Shown here: one piece after another, positions 26,118 through 35,734 of the stretch | How the letters are laid out: every line of letters begins with the position of its first letter | How positions within the stretch are numbered: position 1 is the stretch's first letter | Assembly (NCBI GenBank): GCA_017405845.1 | Contig: JAFQZQ010000048.1 | Location: 62,001-126,000, forward strand | DNA length: 64,000 bases | Direction of reading: 5' to 3' | From: Mogibacterium sp. | GTDB lineage: Bacteria > Bacillota > Clostridia > Peptostreptococcales > Anaerovoracaceae | The notes under the pieces: generated by a model | The model's database searches: none | The model's input: only the letters and a program-made list of their open reading frames with translations | Told to the model about the DNA's origin: nothing | Translations under genes and position numbers: made by a program

Positions 26118-27530
26118 ATGGCACTTGATCCTAAGAAACATGAAATGCCGGCACAGGACCCTAAAGTCCGCGCGCATAATTTCAACGAGGTAGCACTCGG
26201 ATACACGGAAGAGATAGCGATCGCAGAGGCGCAGAGATGCCTCAACTGCAAGAATAAGCCTTGTGTGGAAGGCTGTCCTGTTAATGTAAACATCCCTGAC
26301 TTCATCATGAAGGCTAAGGAGGGCGACTGGGAAGGTGCATATCAGATCATCAACGCGACATCGACGCTTCCTGCAGTATGCGGAAGAGTATGTCCGCAGG
26401 AGACTCAGTGCGAGGCGAAGTGCACGATGGGCATCAAGTTCGAGCCTGTAGGCATCGGACGTCTCGAGAGATTCGCAGCAGACTGGCACAACGCCAATGC
26501 AACAGATAAGGCAGTCGCACCTGAGAGCAACGGCCATAAGGTAGCTATCGTAGGCTCCGGCCCGGCAGGACTGACCTGCGCAGGCGACCTTGCAAAGAAG
26601 GGCTACAAGGTAACAGTATTCGAGGCACTGCATACGGCAGGCGGCGTGCTGGTATACGGCATCCCTGAATTCAGACTTCCGAAGGCCATCGTGGCAAGAG
26701 AAGTAGAAGGGCTGAAGGACCTCGACGTAGACATCGAGACCAACGTAATCATTGGTAAGACACTTACTGTAGATGAACTCTTCGATGAGATGGGCTTCGA
26801 GGCAGTATTTATCGGTTCCGGCGCAGGACTCCCGATGTTCATGAACATCCCGGGCGAGTCGCTCAAGGGAGTATTCTCTGCTAATGAATACCTGACAAGA
26901 TCGAACCTGATGAAGGCATATCTCGACGATCCTAAGACACCTATCATGAAGGGCGGCAAGGTAGCAGTAGTAGGCGGCGGAAACGTAGCTATGGACGCAG
27001 CAAGAACAGCACTGAGACTCGGAGCAGATCACGTATACATCGTATACAGAAGATCGATGGAAGAGCTCCCTGCAAGGAAAGAGGAAGTCGAGCACGCTAT
27101 CGAGGAAGGCATCGATTTCAGACTGCTGAACAATCCGGTTGAGATCCTGGGATTCAACAATCCGGATGATCCGAGAGACCCTAAGAACGGATTCGTAAAA
27201 GGCATCAGATGCATCAAGATGGAGCTCGGAGAACCTGACGCGAGCGGCAGAAGGAGACCTATCCCTGTAGAGGGAAGCGAGTTCGAACTCGAAGTGGATG
27301 CTGTCATCATGGCACTCGGCACCAGACCGAACCCGCTGATCAAGAACACGACCAAGGGTCTCGAAGTAAACCGCAAGGGCGGCTTCGTAGTAGACGAAGA
27401 CGGACTGACCAGCCGCGAGGCGGTATATGCCGGCGGCGACGCGGTCACAGGAGCAGCGACGGTTATCTCGGCCATGGGCGCCGGCAAACTTGCCGCAGCT
27501 TCAATCGACAAATATCTGTCTGAAAAATAA
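26118..27530 (+). CDS. nfnB: NADH-dependent ferredoxin:NADP+ oxidoreductase, large subunit (GltD-like)
   Basis: 470 residues, preceded by AAAGGGGG. The N-terminal CLNCKNKPCVEGCPV and CGRVCPQETQCEAKC motifs bind two Fe-S clusters. The FAD site is VAIVGSGPAGLTCAGDLA and the NADPH site VAVVGGGNVAMDAARTALRLG. The C-terminal AVYAGGDAVTGAATVISAMGAGK closes the fold. The architecture equals the GltD subunit of glutamate synthase, but pairing with the nfnA-like gene rather than a gltA gene points to the bifurcating transhydrogenase. Confidence 0.9.
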   Translation: MALDPKKHEMPAQDPKVRAHNFNEVALGYTEEIAIAEAQRCLNCKNKPCVEGCPVNVNIPDFIMKAKEGDWEGAYQIINATSTLPAVCGRVCPQETQCEAKCTMGIKFEPVGIGRLERFAADWHNANATDKAVAPESNGHKVAIVGSGPAGLTCAGDLAKKGYKVTVFEALHTAGGVLVYGIPEFRLPKAIVAREVEGLKDLDVDIETNVIIGKTLTVDELFDEMGFEAVFIGSGAGLPMFMNIPGESLKGVFSANEYLTRSNLMKAYLDDPKTPIMKGGKVAVVGGGNVAMDAARTALRLGADHVYIVYRRSMEELPARKEEVEHAIEEGIDFRLLNNPVEILGFNNPDDPRDPKNGFVKGIRCIKMELGEPDASGRRRPIPVEGSEFELEVDAVIMALGTRPNPLIKNTTKGLEVNRKGGFVVDEDGLTSREAVYAGGDAVTGAATVISAMGAGKLAAASIDKYLSEK

Positions 27531-27539
27531 AAGCAATCG

Positions 27540-27569
27540 AAAAGGACGGCATTAATGCCGTCCTTTTTT
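27540..27569. terminator. Bidirectional terminator between nfnB and coaBC
   Basis: Perfect 26-base palindrome AAAGGACGGCATT/AATGCCGTCCTTT at 27541-27566 with T tracts on both strands, between convergent genes. Confidence 0.9.
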
Positions 27570-27579
27570 GTGCAGTTGT

Positions 27580-28773
27580 TTATCTGCGCGCCATGATCTC
27601 GTCGAGTATCGCGTCGGCCGTATCGATTTTGCTCATAAGCGGAAGCTGCTTGATTCCTTCCTTGGTGAGAATTGTGACGACGTTGGTGTCGCCGGCAAAT
27701 CCCGCGCCTTTTGTCTTAAGGCTGTTGGCGCAGATCATGTTGACGTTCTTCTTAACGAGCTTGTCAGCCGCGTTTTCGAGGAGGTTCTGCGTCTCCATCG
27801 CGAATCCGCAGAGGAACTGTCCCTCCCTGCGGTTCTGTCCGAGGTAATTGAGTATGTCTTTAGTACCTTCGAGCGCTATGCTGCGGCCGGCCTCGGCGTC
27901 TTTCTTCTTTATCTTCTCAGTCGCGACTTCTGCAGGCCTGTAGTCAGCAACGGCTGCCGCCTTGATGATTATATCCATCTCAGGAGCGCGCGATGTTACA
28001 GCTTCAAACATGTCCTGAGCGCTCAGCACGTCGACTGTCTCCACGAAGCGCTCTTTTGGAAGAGCGGTCCTGCCGGATACGAGTGTAACCTCAGCGCCGC
28101 GCCTTGCTGCCATCTTAGCGATAGCATAGCCCATCTTGCCGGTCGAATGATTGGTGATGTAACGCACCGGGTCGATCGCTTCCTGGGTAGGACCTGCGGT
28201 CACAAGCACCTTGAGCCCGGCCATGTCTTTCTCTTTTTCGACCCACTGCTCAACGTAATCGATCAGCACATCAGGCTCAGGCATCTTGCCTTTTCCCTCG
28301 ACTCCGCATGCCAGCATTCCCTCTGCCGGTTCGATTATCTCATAGCCCCTGCTGCGAAGGGTCTCGAGATTTGCCTGCGTAGCAGGATTCTCGAACATCG
28401 CGGTGTTCATGGCCGGCGAGATCAGTACAGGGCAGGTGCATGCCAGCATGGTAGTGGTCAGCATGTTGTCACCAATGCCGTGCGCGAGCTTGGCGATCGT
28501 GTTTGCCGTCGCAGGAGCTATCAGCACAAGATCTGCAGACTGCCCGAGCGTGATGTGCTCGGTAGGAGTCTCGTTGTTCGGATCGAAAACATCGGTGACG
28601 ACCCTGTTGCCGCTCATGGTCTCAAATGTGAGAGGTGTTACAAACTTCGCAGCGCCATCTGTCATGATGACGTGCACATCGTACCCCTTCTTCTTGAGAC
28701 CGCTCGCAATGTATACGGATTTGTAAGCAGAGATGCCTCCGCTGATTCCCAACACTATTCTTTTTTTATCCAT
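27580..28773 (-). CDS. coaBC: Bifunctional phosphopantothenoylcysteine decarboxylase/synthetase
   Basis: 397 residues. The N-terminal CoaC flavoprotein part has RIVLGISGGISAYKS and SPAMNTAMFENPAT. The CoaB part has VLVTAGPTQEAIDPVRYITN-like motif and STGKMGYAIA. The enzyme makes 4-phosphopantetheine from 4-phosphopantothenate and cysteine for coenzyme A. Start at 28773 is chosen because AGGGGG precedes it and the CoaC fold begins there. Convergent with nfnB. Confidence 0.95.
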   Translation of the reverse strand: MDKKRIVLGISGGISAYKSVYIASGLKKKGYDVHVIMTDGAAKFVTPLTFETMSGNRVVTDVFDPNNETPTEHITLGQSADLVLIAPATANTIAKLAHGIGDNMLTTTMLACTCPVLISPAMNTAMFENPATQANLETLRSRGYEIIEPAEGMLACGVEGKGKMPEPDVLIDYVEQWVEKEKDMAGLKVLVTAGPTQEAIDPVRYITNHSTGKMGYAIAKMAARRGAEVTLVSGRTALPKERFVETVDVLSAQDMFEAVTSRAPEMDIIIKAAAVADYRPAEVATEKIKKKDAEAGRSIALEGTKDILNYLGQNRREGQFLCGFAMETQNLLENAADKLVKKNVNMICANSLKTKGAGFAGDTNVVTILTKEGIKQLPLMSKIDTADAILDEIMARR

Positions 28774-28960
28774 TGTTTTTCCCCCTGATTGTTGTGACTG
28801 GGAGCTGCTTATTTGCACAAAAAGTATACTTCACATTGCCACGGATTGGCAAGGATATGGTACAATATCAGGTATAAAGGGGAAGAAGGCGGTGATAGTG
28901 CTTGCCGCATCCCCGCAGTTATTCCCTATTGCTTAAAAGAATGAAATACGGAGACAAGAC

Positions 28961-29971
28961 ATGTTTGACAAACTGATTGAAAAAGTTAAGGCAGAGCCAA
29001 AGACTATCGTTTTTACAGAGGGTTCCGATGCCCGCATCCAGGAAGCAGCAGCAAGACTTCTCGCTGAGGGCCTCATGGGCGTAGTGCTCGTAGGCAATGA
29101 AGAAGAAGTAAAGGCTGCAGCAGCTGAGAAGGGATTCGACATCAGCAAGGCTGAGATCATCGATCCTGAAAAGTACGATGGAATGGCTGAGATGGTCGAG
29201 ACCATGGTAGCTCTCAGAAAGGGCAAAATGAGTGAAGAAGAGTGCGCAGCAGCACTGAAGAAGGGCAACTATTTCGGCACAATGCTCGTTAAGATGGGCA
29301 AGGCTGACTGCCTGCTCGGCGGAGCTACATACTCGACAGCAGACACGATCCGTCCGGCTCTCCAGCTCGTTAAGACAAAACCTGGCGCTCACCTCGTAAG
29401 CTCCTGCTTCATCCTCACAAGAGAGGGCGGAGATGAGAACCTCAGAACGATCGCTATGGGCGACTGCGCTGTAAACCTCAGCTACGAAGACAGCAAGGAC
29501 AAAGAAGGCAACGTTACATTCACAGGCGCTCAGAAGCTCGCTGAGGTAGCTGTTGAAATCGAGAAGTGCGCAAGAACATTCGGAATCGATCCTAAGGTTG
29601 CAATGCTCAGCTTCTCCACAAAGGGATCCGGCAAGGGCAACACTGTTGCTCTCTCCGCAGAGGCTACAAAGATCGCTAAGGAGCTCAATCCTGACATGGC
29701 TATCGACGGTGAGATGCAGTTCGACGCTGCCGTATCGCCAACAGTCGGCCAGCTGAAGTTCCCTGGATCGCCTGTAGCAGGATATGCTAACACATTCGTA
29801 TTCCCTATCATCGAGGCAGGCAACATCGGATACAAGATCGCTCAGAGACTCGGTGGATACGCTGCATACGGACCGATCCTGCTCGGACTCAATGCTCCTA
29901 TCAATGACCTCTCAAGAGGTTGCGATGCAGAAGAAGTCTACAAGATGTCGATCATCACTGCAGCTCTCTAA
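28961..29971 (+). CDS. pta: Phosphate acetyltransferase
   Basis: 336 residues, the short Pta form. IVFTEGSDARIQEAAARLL, CLLGGATYSTADTIRPAL, MLSFSTKGSGKGN and DGEMQFDAAVSP with FPGSPVAGYANTFVFP match Pta. It interconverts acetyl-CoA and acetyl phosphate for acetate formation and ATP gain in fermentation. No ackA follows. Codon use is strongly biased (GCT, CTC, AAG), consistent with high expression. ACGGAGA precedes the ATG. Confidence 0.95.
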   Translation: MFDKLIEKVKAEPKTIVFTEGSDARIQEAAARLLAEGLMGVVLVGNEEEVKAAAAEKGFDISKAEIIDPEKYDGMAEMVETMVALRKGKMSEEECAAALKKGNYFGTMLVKMGKADCLLGGATYSTADTIRPALQLVKTKPGAHLVSSCFILTREGGDENLRTIAMGDCAVNLSYEDSKDKEGNVTFTGAQKLAEVAVEIEKCARTFGIDPKVAMLSFSTKGSGKGNTVALSAEATKIAKELNPDMAIDGEMQFDAAVSPTVGQLKFPGSPVAGYANTFVFPIIEAGNIGYKIAQRLGGYAAYGPILLGLNAPINDLSRGCDAEEVYKMSIITAAL

Positions 29972-29995
29972 TTCTTCAAAAGAATAAACTTTTAT

Positions 29996-31078
29996 ATGAG
30001 AGGTATAATAAAGAAACAGATAACGATACTTCTGGTGGCCGTCATATTTTTGGCGGCCATACCTTTAAATGCGTTTGCGGATGGTGACATCGCTGAAGGC
30101 ACTGAGCCGGCAGGGCAGGAGCAGGAACTTGAAGTTACCGCAGGATGGAATGAAGACGGGACCGTGTACACGGATGAGGACGGAAACGTTCTGGCTGACT
30201 GTGTAGCTGACATAGAAGGGGTTCTTTATTACTTCAATGAGAACGGAGTAGTCGATACCTTCAGCGGGTGGAAAACGATAGGAGAAGATACCTACTGGGC
30301 CGATGAAGAGGGAACAATTGCAAATTCAGCAACGATCTTTACTGTAAACGGTACCAGAAAGCGCAGCACCAGGATCCTCTACTACAACACCAGAACACAT
30401 AAATGGCAGAAGAAGAGGATCAAAAATGTCAGGATGAAGCCGAAGACTATTACCGAGCCGAAAGTGTATAAGTATCTGTATCTGTTTGACAGCGACGGCA
30501 AGCTCATCACTACCAAGGGGCTGTTTAAGCATAACGGTCATTACTACTATGGCGTCGGAAACGGAAGGGTAAAAACCGGATGGGTGGCGATCGACAATAA
30601 AGCCATGTATTTCTACCCTAAGACGGGCACCAGAGCTGCCGGCACCAGGATCGGATATCTGAAGATCCCGAAGTGGGGCTATCTGGGAAAGGCCTATGCT
30701 CTCGGAATAAAGCAGATGAACAAGACGGGCTGGACTCTGAGGAGCGCCTTCATCTCCTCTGCATGCCTTAAATACAAAGGTAAGAAATATCGCGCGAAGA
30801 ACTCCGAAACCTATGCTATCCGCGGTTTCACCAAGCACTACGGCAACTGCTTCGTTATGGCGGCAACATTCTATATCCAGGCCAAGCTCCTCGGATACGA
30901 CGTGCATCAGATAAAGGGAAAGATCCGCCGCACGCATTCATGGACCGAGATAAAGCAGGAGGGGAAGATATATGTCTATGACCCTGACTGCACTCATGAG
31001 ACAGGCCGCAATGCGTTCAAGATCAGATACGGCAGAAAAGGTACGCTGAAATACAATCACTATCACAGGATGAACTGA
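29996..31078 (+). CDS. Secreted transglutaminase-like protein, second paralogue
   Basis: 360 residues. A signal peptide ends at NAFA near residue 26. A shorter acidic linker and GWxT-x-YYxN repeats precede a C-terminal domain nearly collinear with that of the protein at 2481. The proposed triad is Cys285 (GNCFVMAATFY), His314 (THSW) and Asp329 (YDPDC). Both proteins end N-H-Y-H-[KR]-M-N. The DPTDP linker of the first protein is missing. Located right after pta and 2 bases before the phosphatase gene, so it may be co-transcribed with the latter. Confidence 0.78.
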   Translation: MRGIIKKQITILLVAVIFLAAIPLNAFADGDIAEGTEPAGQEQELEVTAGWNEDGTVYTDEDGNVLADCVADIEGVLYYFNENGVVDTFSGWKTIGEDTYWADEEGTIANSATIFTVNGTRKRSTRILYYNTRTHKWQKKRIKNVRMKPKTITEPKVYKYLYLFDSDGKLITTKGLFKHNGHYYYGVGNGRVKTGWVAIDNKAMYFYPKTGTRAAGTRIGYLKIPKWGYLGKAYALGIKQMNKTGWTLRSAFISSACLKYKGKKYRAKNSETYAIRGFTKHYGNCFVMAATFYIQAKLLGYDVHQIKGKIRRTHSWTEIKQEGKIYVYDPDCTHETGRNAFKIRYGRKGTLKYNHYHRMN

Positions 31079-31080
31079 CA

Positions 31081-32886
31081 ATGTCCAAGCGAAAAGATAA
31101 TCATATAAGCATGATTGCTCAAATAAGTATTATCTTTATCCTCGGCGTAGCCATAATTGGTTTGCTGACCGGTTTGGTGTTGCATGCAACCGCTGTAGAA
31201 AACATAAAGACTGATTTTTCTGAGCGCTCGGAGGCGACAGCTGCGGACCTTGAGGGGTTTATCAAGCATTTCCCGGCACATGAATGGATGTTCACATACT
31301 GGTATGAAAACTATGACCGGCTTGAGATCGACTATGATGATGCCTACGCACCGGGTTCCGAGACAGCGCATAAATGTGCCTCGCTCGCGGAGCGTCATCC
31401 GGAGTTCATGCTGGAATACGCGACCGGAGCTGAAGTAAGAGCACTGCCTCCTGAAGATCAGAAGCTTTACGCGGAGATAATCTATTCGAAGCTTCTTTGC
31501 CGGCTTAATGAGAACATAAAGAGCGACGATATTGACAATGTCTTTTGCATAGCGACACAGAAGCCTTATGAAAAGCAGATGGTGATGTTCAGTGGCGCCA
31601 GAGGCGATCTTCTGCAGGGTCCCGAAAAAGCACAGGCCTATAATATAGGAGATGTGATCAATTCTACAGAGGAGCAAAAGGAAGCGTTGCATTATGCGTC
31701 GCAGCGCGATCCTGCTACGGCTTTCAACGAGGATGGCCAATATCTGGACTATTACTATGATATAGGCAGCGTAGATGGTAACGATCTGCTTATCGGCGTG
31801 ACGCGCAGCACGGCTATGATCGAATCCACTATCTACGGGCAGACGTTGAGACTGAGCCTTTTATCCATCTCGTTCCTGATAATCCTGGCCTTAGGATGCC
31901 TTGTAATGATGATGAGCGTTGTAGTGATGCCTCTGAGAAAGCTTCAGAAGACTATACGCTTTTATAAGGACACAAAGGACAGCAAAACTGTTCAGAAGAG
32001 ACTCCGTAAAATCAACTCGGATAACGAGATAGGGCAGCTGGCGGATGACATAGGCGAACTCGCCGAAGAGATGGATGCATACATGGCGCAGATCGAAAGC
32101 GTCACGTCGGAGAATACCCGTATCGCGACTGAACTTACCCTTGCAAGCCGCATTCAGGGAGCCATGCTGCCTGATAAAGCGCACAGATATCCTGACGCGA
32201 AGGAGTTCAACGTCTATGGCAGGATGTACGCTGCGAAAGCGGTCGGCGGAGATTACTACGATCACTTCCTTATAGACGACGACCATCTCTGCATGTACGT
32301 GGCGGATGTATCCGGCAAGGGTGTGCCTGCAGCGCTGTTCATGATGGCTTCGAGCATCATACTTAAGAACCACATCATGGCGGGCAAGTCACCTGCACAG
32401 GTGCTGACCGATATGAACGCAGATATCTGTGCAAAGAATCCTGAGGACATGTTTGTCACGGTATGGCTTGGTATTTTCGATCTGAAAACGGGCAAGCTGA
32501 CTGCGGCTAATGCCGGCCACGAATACCCGATCATCAAGGAGGCCGGCGGAAAATTCGAGATCGTAAAGGACAGGCACGGTTTAATGATCGGTGGCATGGA
32601 AGGTGCTGTATATAAGGAGTACGAAATAGACTTAAAACCTGGCGCAGCGCTGTTCATGTATACCGACGGACTTACGGAAGCGACCGACCCGGACAACAAA
32701 CTGTTCGGAATGGATCATGCACTCGAAGAGCTGAACAGAGATACAGGCAGAATGGCCGAAGATTATGTAAAGCAAATGAAGGAAGCTGTAAAGGAATTCG
32801 AAAGGGGCAGAGAGCCGTTCGATGACCTCACCATGCTATGCGTAATATACTGGGGACCCGAAGGACCGTCGTACTGGAATAAATAA
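31081..32886 (+). CDS. Membrane-bound SpoIIE/RsbU-type serine phosphatase
   Basis: 601 residues. One transmembrane helix at about 14-36, an extracytoplasmic sensor of about 220 residues, and a second helix near 260-283. A HAMP-like segment and coiled coil (about 285-355) are followed by a PP2C-type phosphatase domain: AVGGDYYDHFLIDDDHLCMYVADVSGKG and LFMYTDGLTEATD carry the metal-binding Asp residues. Such proteins dephosphorylate anti-anti-sigma factors or related STAS proteins in response to external signals. No STAS or anti-sigma kinase gene is adjacent. It begins 2 bases after the transglutaminase-like gene. Confidence 0.88.
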   Translation: MSKRKDNHISMIAQISIIFILGVAIIGLLTGLVLHATAVENIKTDFSERSEATAADLEGFIKHFPAHEWMFTYWYENYDRLEIDYDDAYAPGSETAHKCASLAERHPEFMLEYATGAEVRALPPEDQKLYAEIIYSKLLCRLNENIKSDDIDNVFCIATQKPYEKQMVMFSGARGDLLQGPEKAQAYNIGDVINSTEEQKEALHYASQRDPATAFNEDGQYLDYYYDIGSVDGNDLLIGVTRSTAMIESTIYGQTLRLSLLSISFLIILALGCLVMMMSVVVMPLRKLQKTIRFYKDTKDSKTVQKRLRKINSDNEIGQLADDIGELAEEMDAYMAQIESVTSENTRIATELTLASRIQGAMLPDKAHRYPDAKEFNVYGRMYAAKAVGGDYYDHFLIDDDHLCMYVADVSGKGVPAALFMMASSIILKNHIMAGKSPAQVLTDMNADICAKNPEDMFVTVWLGIFDLKTGKLTAANAGHEYPIIKEAGGKFEIVKDRHGLMIGGMEGAVYKEYEIDLKPGAALFMYTDGLTEATDPDNKLFGMDHALEELNRDTGRMAEDYVKQMKEAVKEFERGREPFDDLTMLCVIYWGPEGPSYWNK

Positions 32887-32894
32887 GCAATATA

Positions 32895-33040
32895 AAAGAG
32901 AGGATTCATATGCTCCGTCAGGCACGCTCTCGCTGACATTCGGACGCAGCGGTACTAAGCTCTGACTTCGCTGAAGCTCGTCAATCGCTAAGTGCCGGCG
33001 TCCTCGAGTCACCTGCCTGGAGTATATGAATCCTCTCTTT
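32895..33040. repeat. Structured intergenic element, copy 2 (inverted)
   Basis: The outer arms AAAGAGAGGATTCATAT (32895-32911) and 33024-33040 are perfectly complementary but unrelated in sequence to the arms of copy 1. The interior (32944-32999) is the reverse complement of the copy 1 core, with a shorter central hairpin (GCT-GA-AGC in place of a longer stem). Again it fills a gap between convergent genes and can act as a terminator for both. Confidence 0.75.
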
Positions 33041-33063
33041 ATGTATTTGTCTTTTTATACAGT

Positions 33064-34905
33064 TTATGCGCGCTTGTTGTCTTCTACGAAGCGCCTGATC
33101 TTCATGGATGTTGTCTTGTCGAAATCGCGCTCGCGGACTATGACGTGAGCGATCCTCTTGAATCTCGGCAGATCGTCATTGATCTTGTCGACCGCTGCTT
33201 CGATCAGCGCCTCAGCCTGCTCTGCAGTGTAGTCAGGTCCGAGCTTTCTCTCGAGCTCTTCCTTGTTGAGTCTGACTGTGGCGTGGATGCCGTTCCACTG
33301 CGAGTTAGGATCGAGCTCGCCGCCCCATACCATGCACTCTTCTACGATAGGAAGTGCGAGCAGATAACTCTCGAGCTCTTCCGGGAATACGTTCTTGCCG
33401 TTGCTGGCGATGATAACGTTCTTTTTACGGCCTGTGATGAACACGTATTTGTCGCGGTCGAGATAGCCGACGTCGCCTGTGTGGAACCAGCCCTCTTCAT
33501 CGAGTACGGCCTTCGTGTTCTCCGGGTCCTTGTAGTAACCCATCATTACCTGCGGTCCGCGGAAGCAGATCTCGCCGATGCCGTTGCTGTCAGGATCGAG
33601 GATCTTGCACTCTGTGAACGGCATGATGTGACCGGCAGATGAGTTCTTCATAAACTTACGCTTTGCCGGATTGAGCGCCACGATAGGCGAGCACTCCGAG
33701 AGACCGTAGCCCTGGATGGCGTTGAAGCCTATGTTGCAGAACGAATCGAGAATGGCTCCGTCGATCGGGGCTCCACCCGAGATGAGTGTGTGCAGTCTTC
33801 CGCCGAATACAGCCTCGATATCCTTGGTGACCTTCTTAGGTAGCTTCACCTTGAAGCGGCTTGCCTCGCGATCCATGATCTCGAAGACTCTCATCTGCTT
33901 TTCGCTCAGCTTGTCTGCGACCGAACGTCTTATCTTATTGTGGAAGTTCTCGATGATAGCAGGAACTGCCAGCATGATGGTCGGCTTCACCTCAAGGATG
34001 TCTTTGCGGATGTACTTGAGTCCGCGGCTGAACGCTACGGTTGCTCCGCTGTAGACGCATGAGAGGAATGTTGCCGTGCACTCATAGCAGTGATGCATCG
34101 GAAGCACTGAGAAGCATATGTCTTTAGGACGTGCTTCAAACATGGCCTGAACCAGTATCGTATCGAGCATTAGGTTGCGGTGTGAAAGCATTACGCCCTT
34201 CGAAACACCGGTAGTGCCCGATGTGAAGATGATGGATGCGAGGTCAGTGTTGACTACCTGAGCGTCGATGTAGCGGCGGTCGCCGTTCCATACCATATGG
34301 CGGCCTTTCTCGCGGAGCTTCTTCCACGAGATGAGTCCGGCTTCGACATCTTCGTCCTCTTCCATGTCGGCATTGATGACATAGCGGAGCTGGGTCTCGC
34401 CACTGGCTTTGATTCTCTTGAAGATCTCGTAGTATTTTTTGTTTACCGTGATGACAGCCTCGAGCTCACCCTTGATGGTCAGCTGCTGCAGCTCGCTCTC
34501 ATTGAGCTCTCTGTCGAGAGGGACCACGACTCCGACACCGCCGACGATGGCGAGATAGGATTCGCCCCACTCGGAGGAGTTGCGGCCGATCAGACCGATG
34601 TGCCTGTCTTCGAGTCCGAGCTCGAGAAGGCCGGTACCGATCGCGTTGACATCCTCAAGCGCCTGTCTGAAGCTGATCTCCCTGAACGGCTGGTTTGGCT
34701 TGTACTTCTGCATGAAGAGCGGAAGATCAGGGTGCTCCTGGGCACTGTAGTTGAGCATGTCCTTGAGGTCAGTCACTACATGCTTGTCTTTGAAGAGGTA
34801 GCGCTTGTCTTTCGACTTCTTGAGATCATTGAGCATCTGCTCGATGACCTCGCGTTCGCGCCTTTTGATATTTCTGTATTCAGAATCTGTATATTTTCTG
34901 CTCAT
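33064..34905 (-). CDS. Long-chain acyl-CoA synthetase (AMP-binding family)
   Basis: 613 residues. IIFTSGTTGVSKGVMLSHRN is the P-loop motif, YGLSECSPIVALNP the adenylate motif and GWFHTGDVGYLDRD the hinge region of ANL enzymes. ITGRKKNVIIASNGKNVFPEE holds the conserved C-terminal Lys/Gly residues. It activates a fatty or aryl acid to its CoA thioester with ATP. Long-chain specificity is inferred from length and the N-terminal layout. Start at 34905 avoids a low-complexity upstream extension. Divergent from hypB. Confidence 0.88.
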   Translation of the reverse strand: MSRKYTDSEYRNIKRREREVIEQMLNDLKKSKDKRYLFKDKHVVTDLKDMLNYSAQEHPDLPLFMQKYKPNQPFREISFRQALEDVNAIGTGLLELGLEDRHIGLIGRNSSEWGESYLAIVGGVGVVVPLDRELNESELQQLTIKGELEAVITVNKKYYEIFKRIKASGETQLRYVINADMEEDEDVEAGLISWKKLREKGRHMVWNGDRRYIDAQVVNTDLASIIFTSGTTGVSKGVMLSHRNLMLDTILVQAMFEARPKDICFSVLPMHHCYECTATFLSCVYSGATVAFSRGLKYIRKDILEVKPTIMLAVPAIIENFHNKIRRSVADKLSEKQMRVFEIMDREASRFKVKLPKKVTKDIEAVFGGRLHTLISGGAPIDGAILDSFCNIGFNAIQGYGLSECSPIVALNPAKRKFMKNSSAGHIMPFTECKILDPDSNGIGEICFRGPQVMMGYYKDPENTKAVLDEEGWFHTGDVGYLDRDKYVFITGRKKNVIIASNGKNVFPEELESYLLALPIVEECMVWGGELDPNSQWNGIHATVRLNKEELERKLGPDYTAEQAEALIEAAVDKINDDLPRFKRIAHVIVRERDFDKTTSMKIRRFVEDNKRA

Positions 34906-35035
34906 AATGTACCCATAACCCGTGGCGGGACTTGCCCGTTCCGTTTTGTTTCTATATAATTCGTGAAGTAACAAATTTAGATTATCTACTATATTTACAT
35001 CGCAAAATTATATCACAGGAGATAGAAACAAAGGA

Positions 35036-35713
35036 ATGGAAGAAATAAGAATTCTTGATCTTAAAGAAAGCATCCTTGCAGATAATGACGCGGATGCAGA
35101 TAAGCTGCGCGAAGAGCTCGCAGCTGAGAAGACAGTATATATTAATGTAATGAGTTCGCCTGGCTCCGGAAAGACTTCCACCATCCTCAGACTGGTGGAG
35201 CAGCTCAGGCTTAGCTATAAGGTTGGCGTTCTGGAAGCAGACATCGATGGCGACGTCGACACCAAGACCATGCTCGACGCAGGCATTCCTGCAATACAGC
35301 TCCACACGGGCGGCATGTGCCACCTCGACGCAGACATGAGCCGCCAGGCTCTCCGCGAGATCGGTTCGCAGGATCTCGACATCGTGATCCTCGAAAACGT
35401 CGGCAACCTCGTTTGCCCTGCGGAGTTCGACACAGGCGCTCAGATCAACCTCGTGATCCTCTCGGTACCTGAAGGCGACGACAAGCCGCTGAAGTACCCT
35501 CTGATGTTCAGCAAGGCTGACGTGGTCGTGGTCAACAAGATCGATGCAATCGAGGCATTTGACTTCAGCCCGGAGAGATTCAAGCAGTACGTTGCAGAGC
35601 GCGCGCCGGGCGCACCGGTTTTCACGGTATCCGCAGCAACAGGCGAGGGCATCATTGCACTGTCCGAGTGGATAGGCGAGCGTACCAGAGAGATTCTGGA
35701 ATATATCGATTAA
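35036..35713 (+). CDS. hypB: HypB-type nickel metallochaperone GTPase, copy 1
   Basis: 225 residues. The SIMIBI GTPase P-loop is SSPGSGKTSTI and the switch region includes ILENVGNLVCPAEFD. The shared metal site of HypB is intact: Cys95-His96 in GGMCHLDA and Cys127 in NLVCP. The N-terminal His-rich or CxxCGC high-affinity nickel motif of some HypB proteins is absent. HypB delivers nickel to NiFe hydrogenase, but no hydrogenase, hypA or hypCDEF is in the window, so another nickel enzyme could be the client. Followed by a paralogue 21 bases later. Confidence 0.88.
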   Translation: MEEIRILDLKESILADNDADADKLREELAAEKTVYINVMSSPGSGKTSTILRLVEQLRLSYKVGVLEADIDGDVDTKTMLDAGIPAIQLHTGGMCHLDADMSRQALREIGSQDLDIVILENVGNLVCPAEFDTGAQINLVILSVPEGDDKPLKYPLMFSKADVVVVNKIDAIEAFDFSPERFKQYVAERAPGAPVFTVSAATGEGIIALSEWIGERTREILEYID

Positions 35714-35734
35714 TGTAAGGAAAGAGATAGAGAA

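Noticed and set aside
27568-28788. 406-codon plus-strand frame opposite coaBC
   Set aside because: Antisense to a clearly recognised coaBC gene, rich in Cys, His and Arg, no family features.
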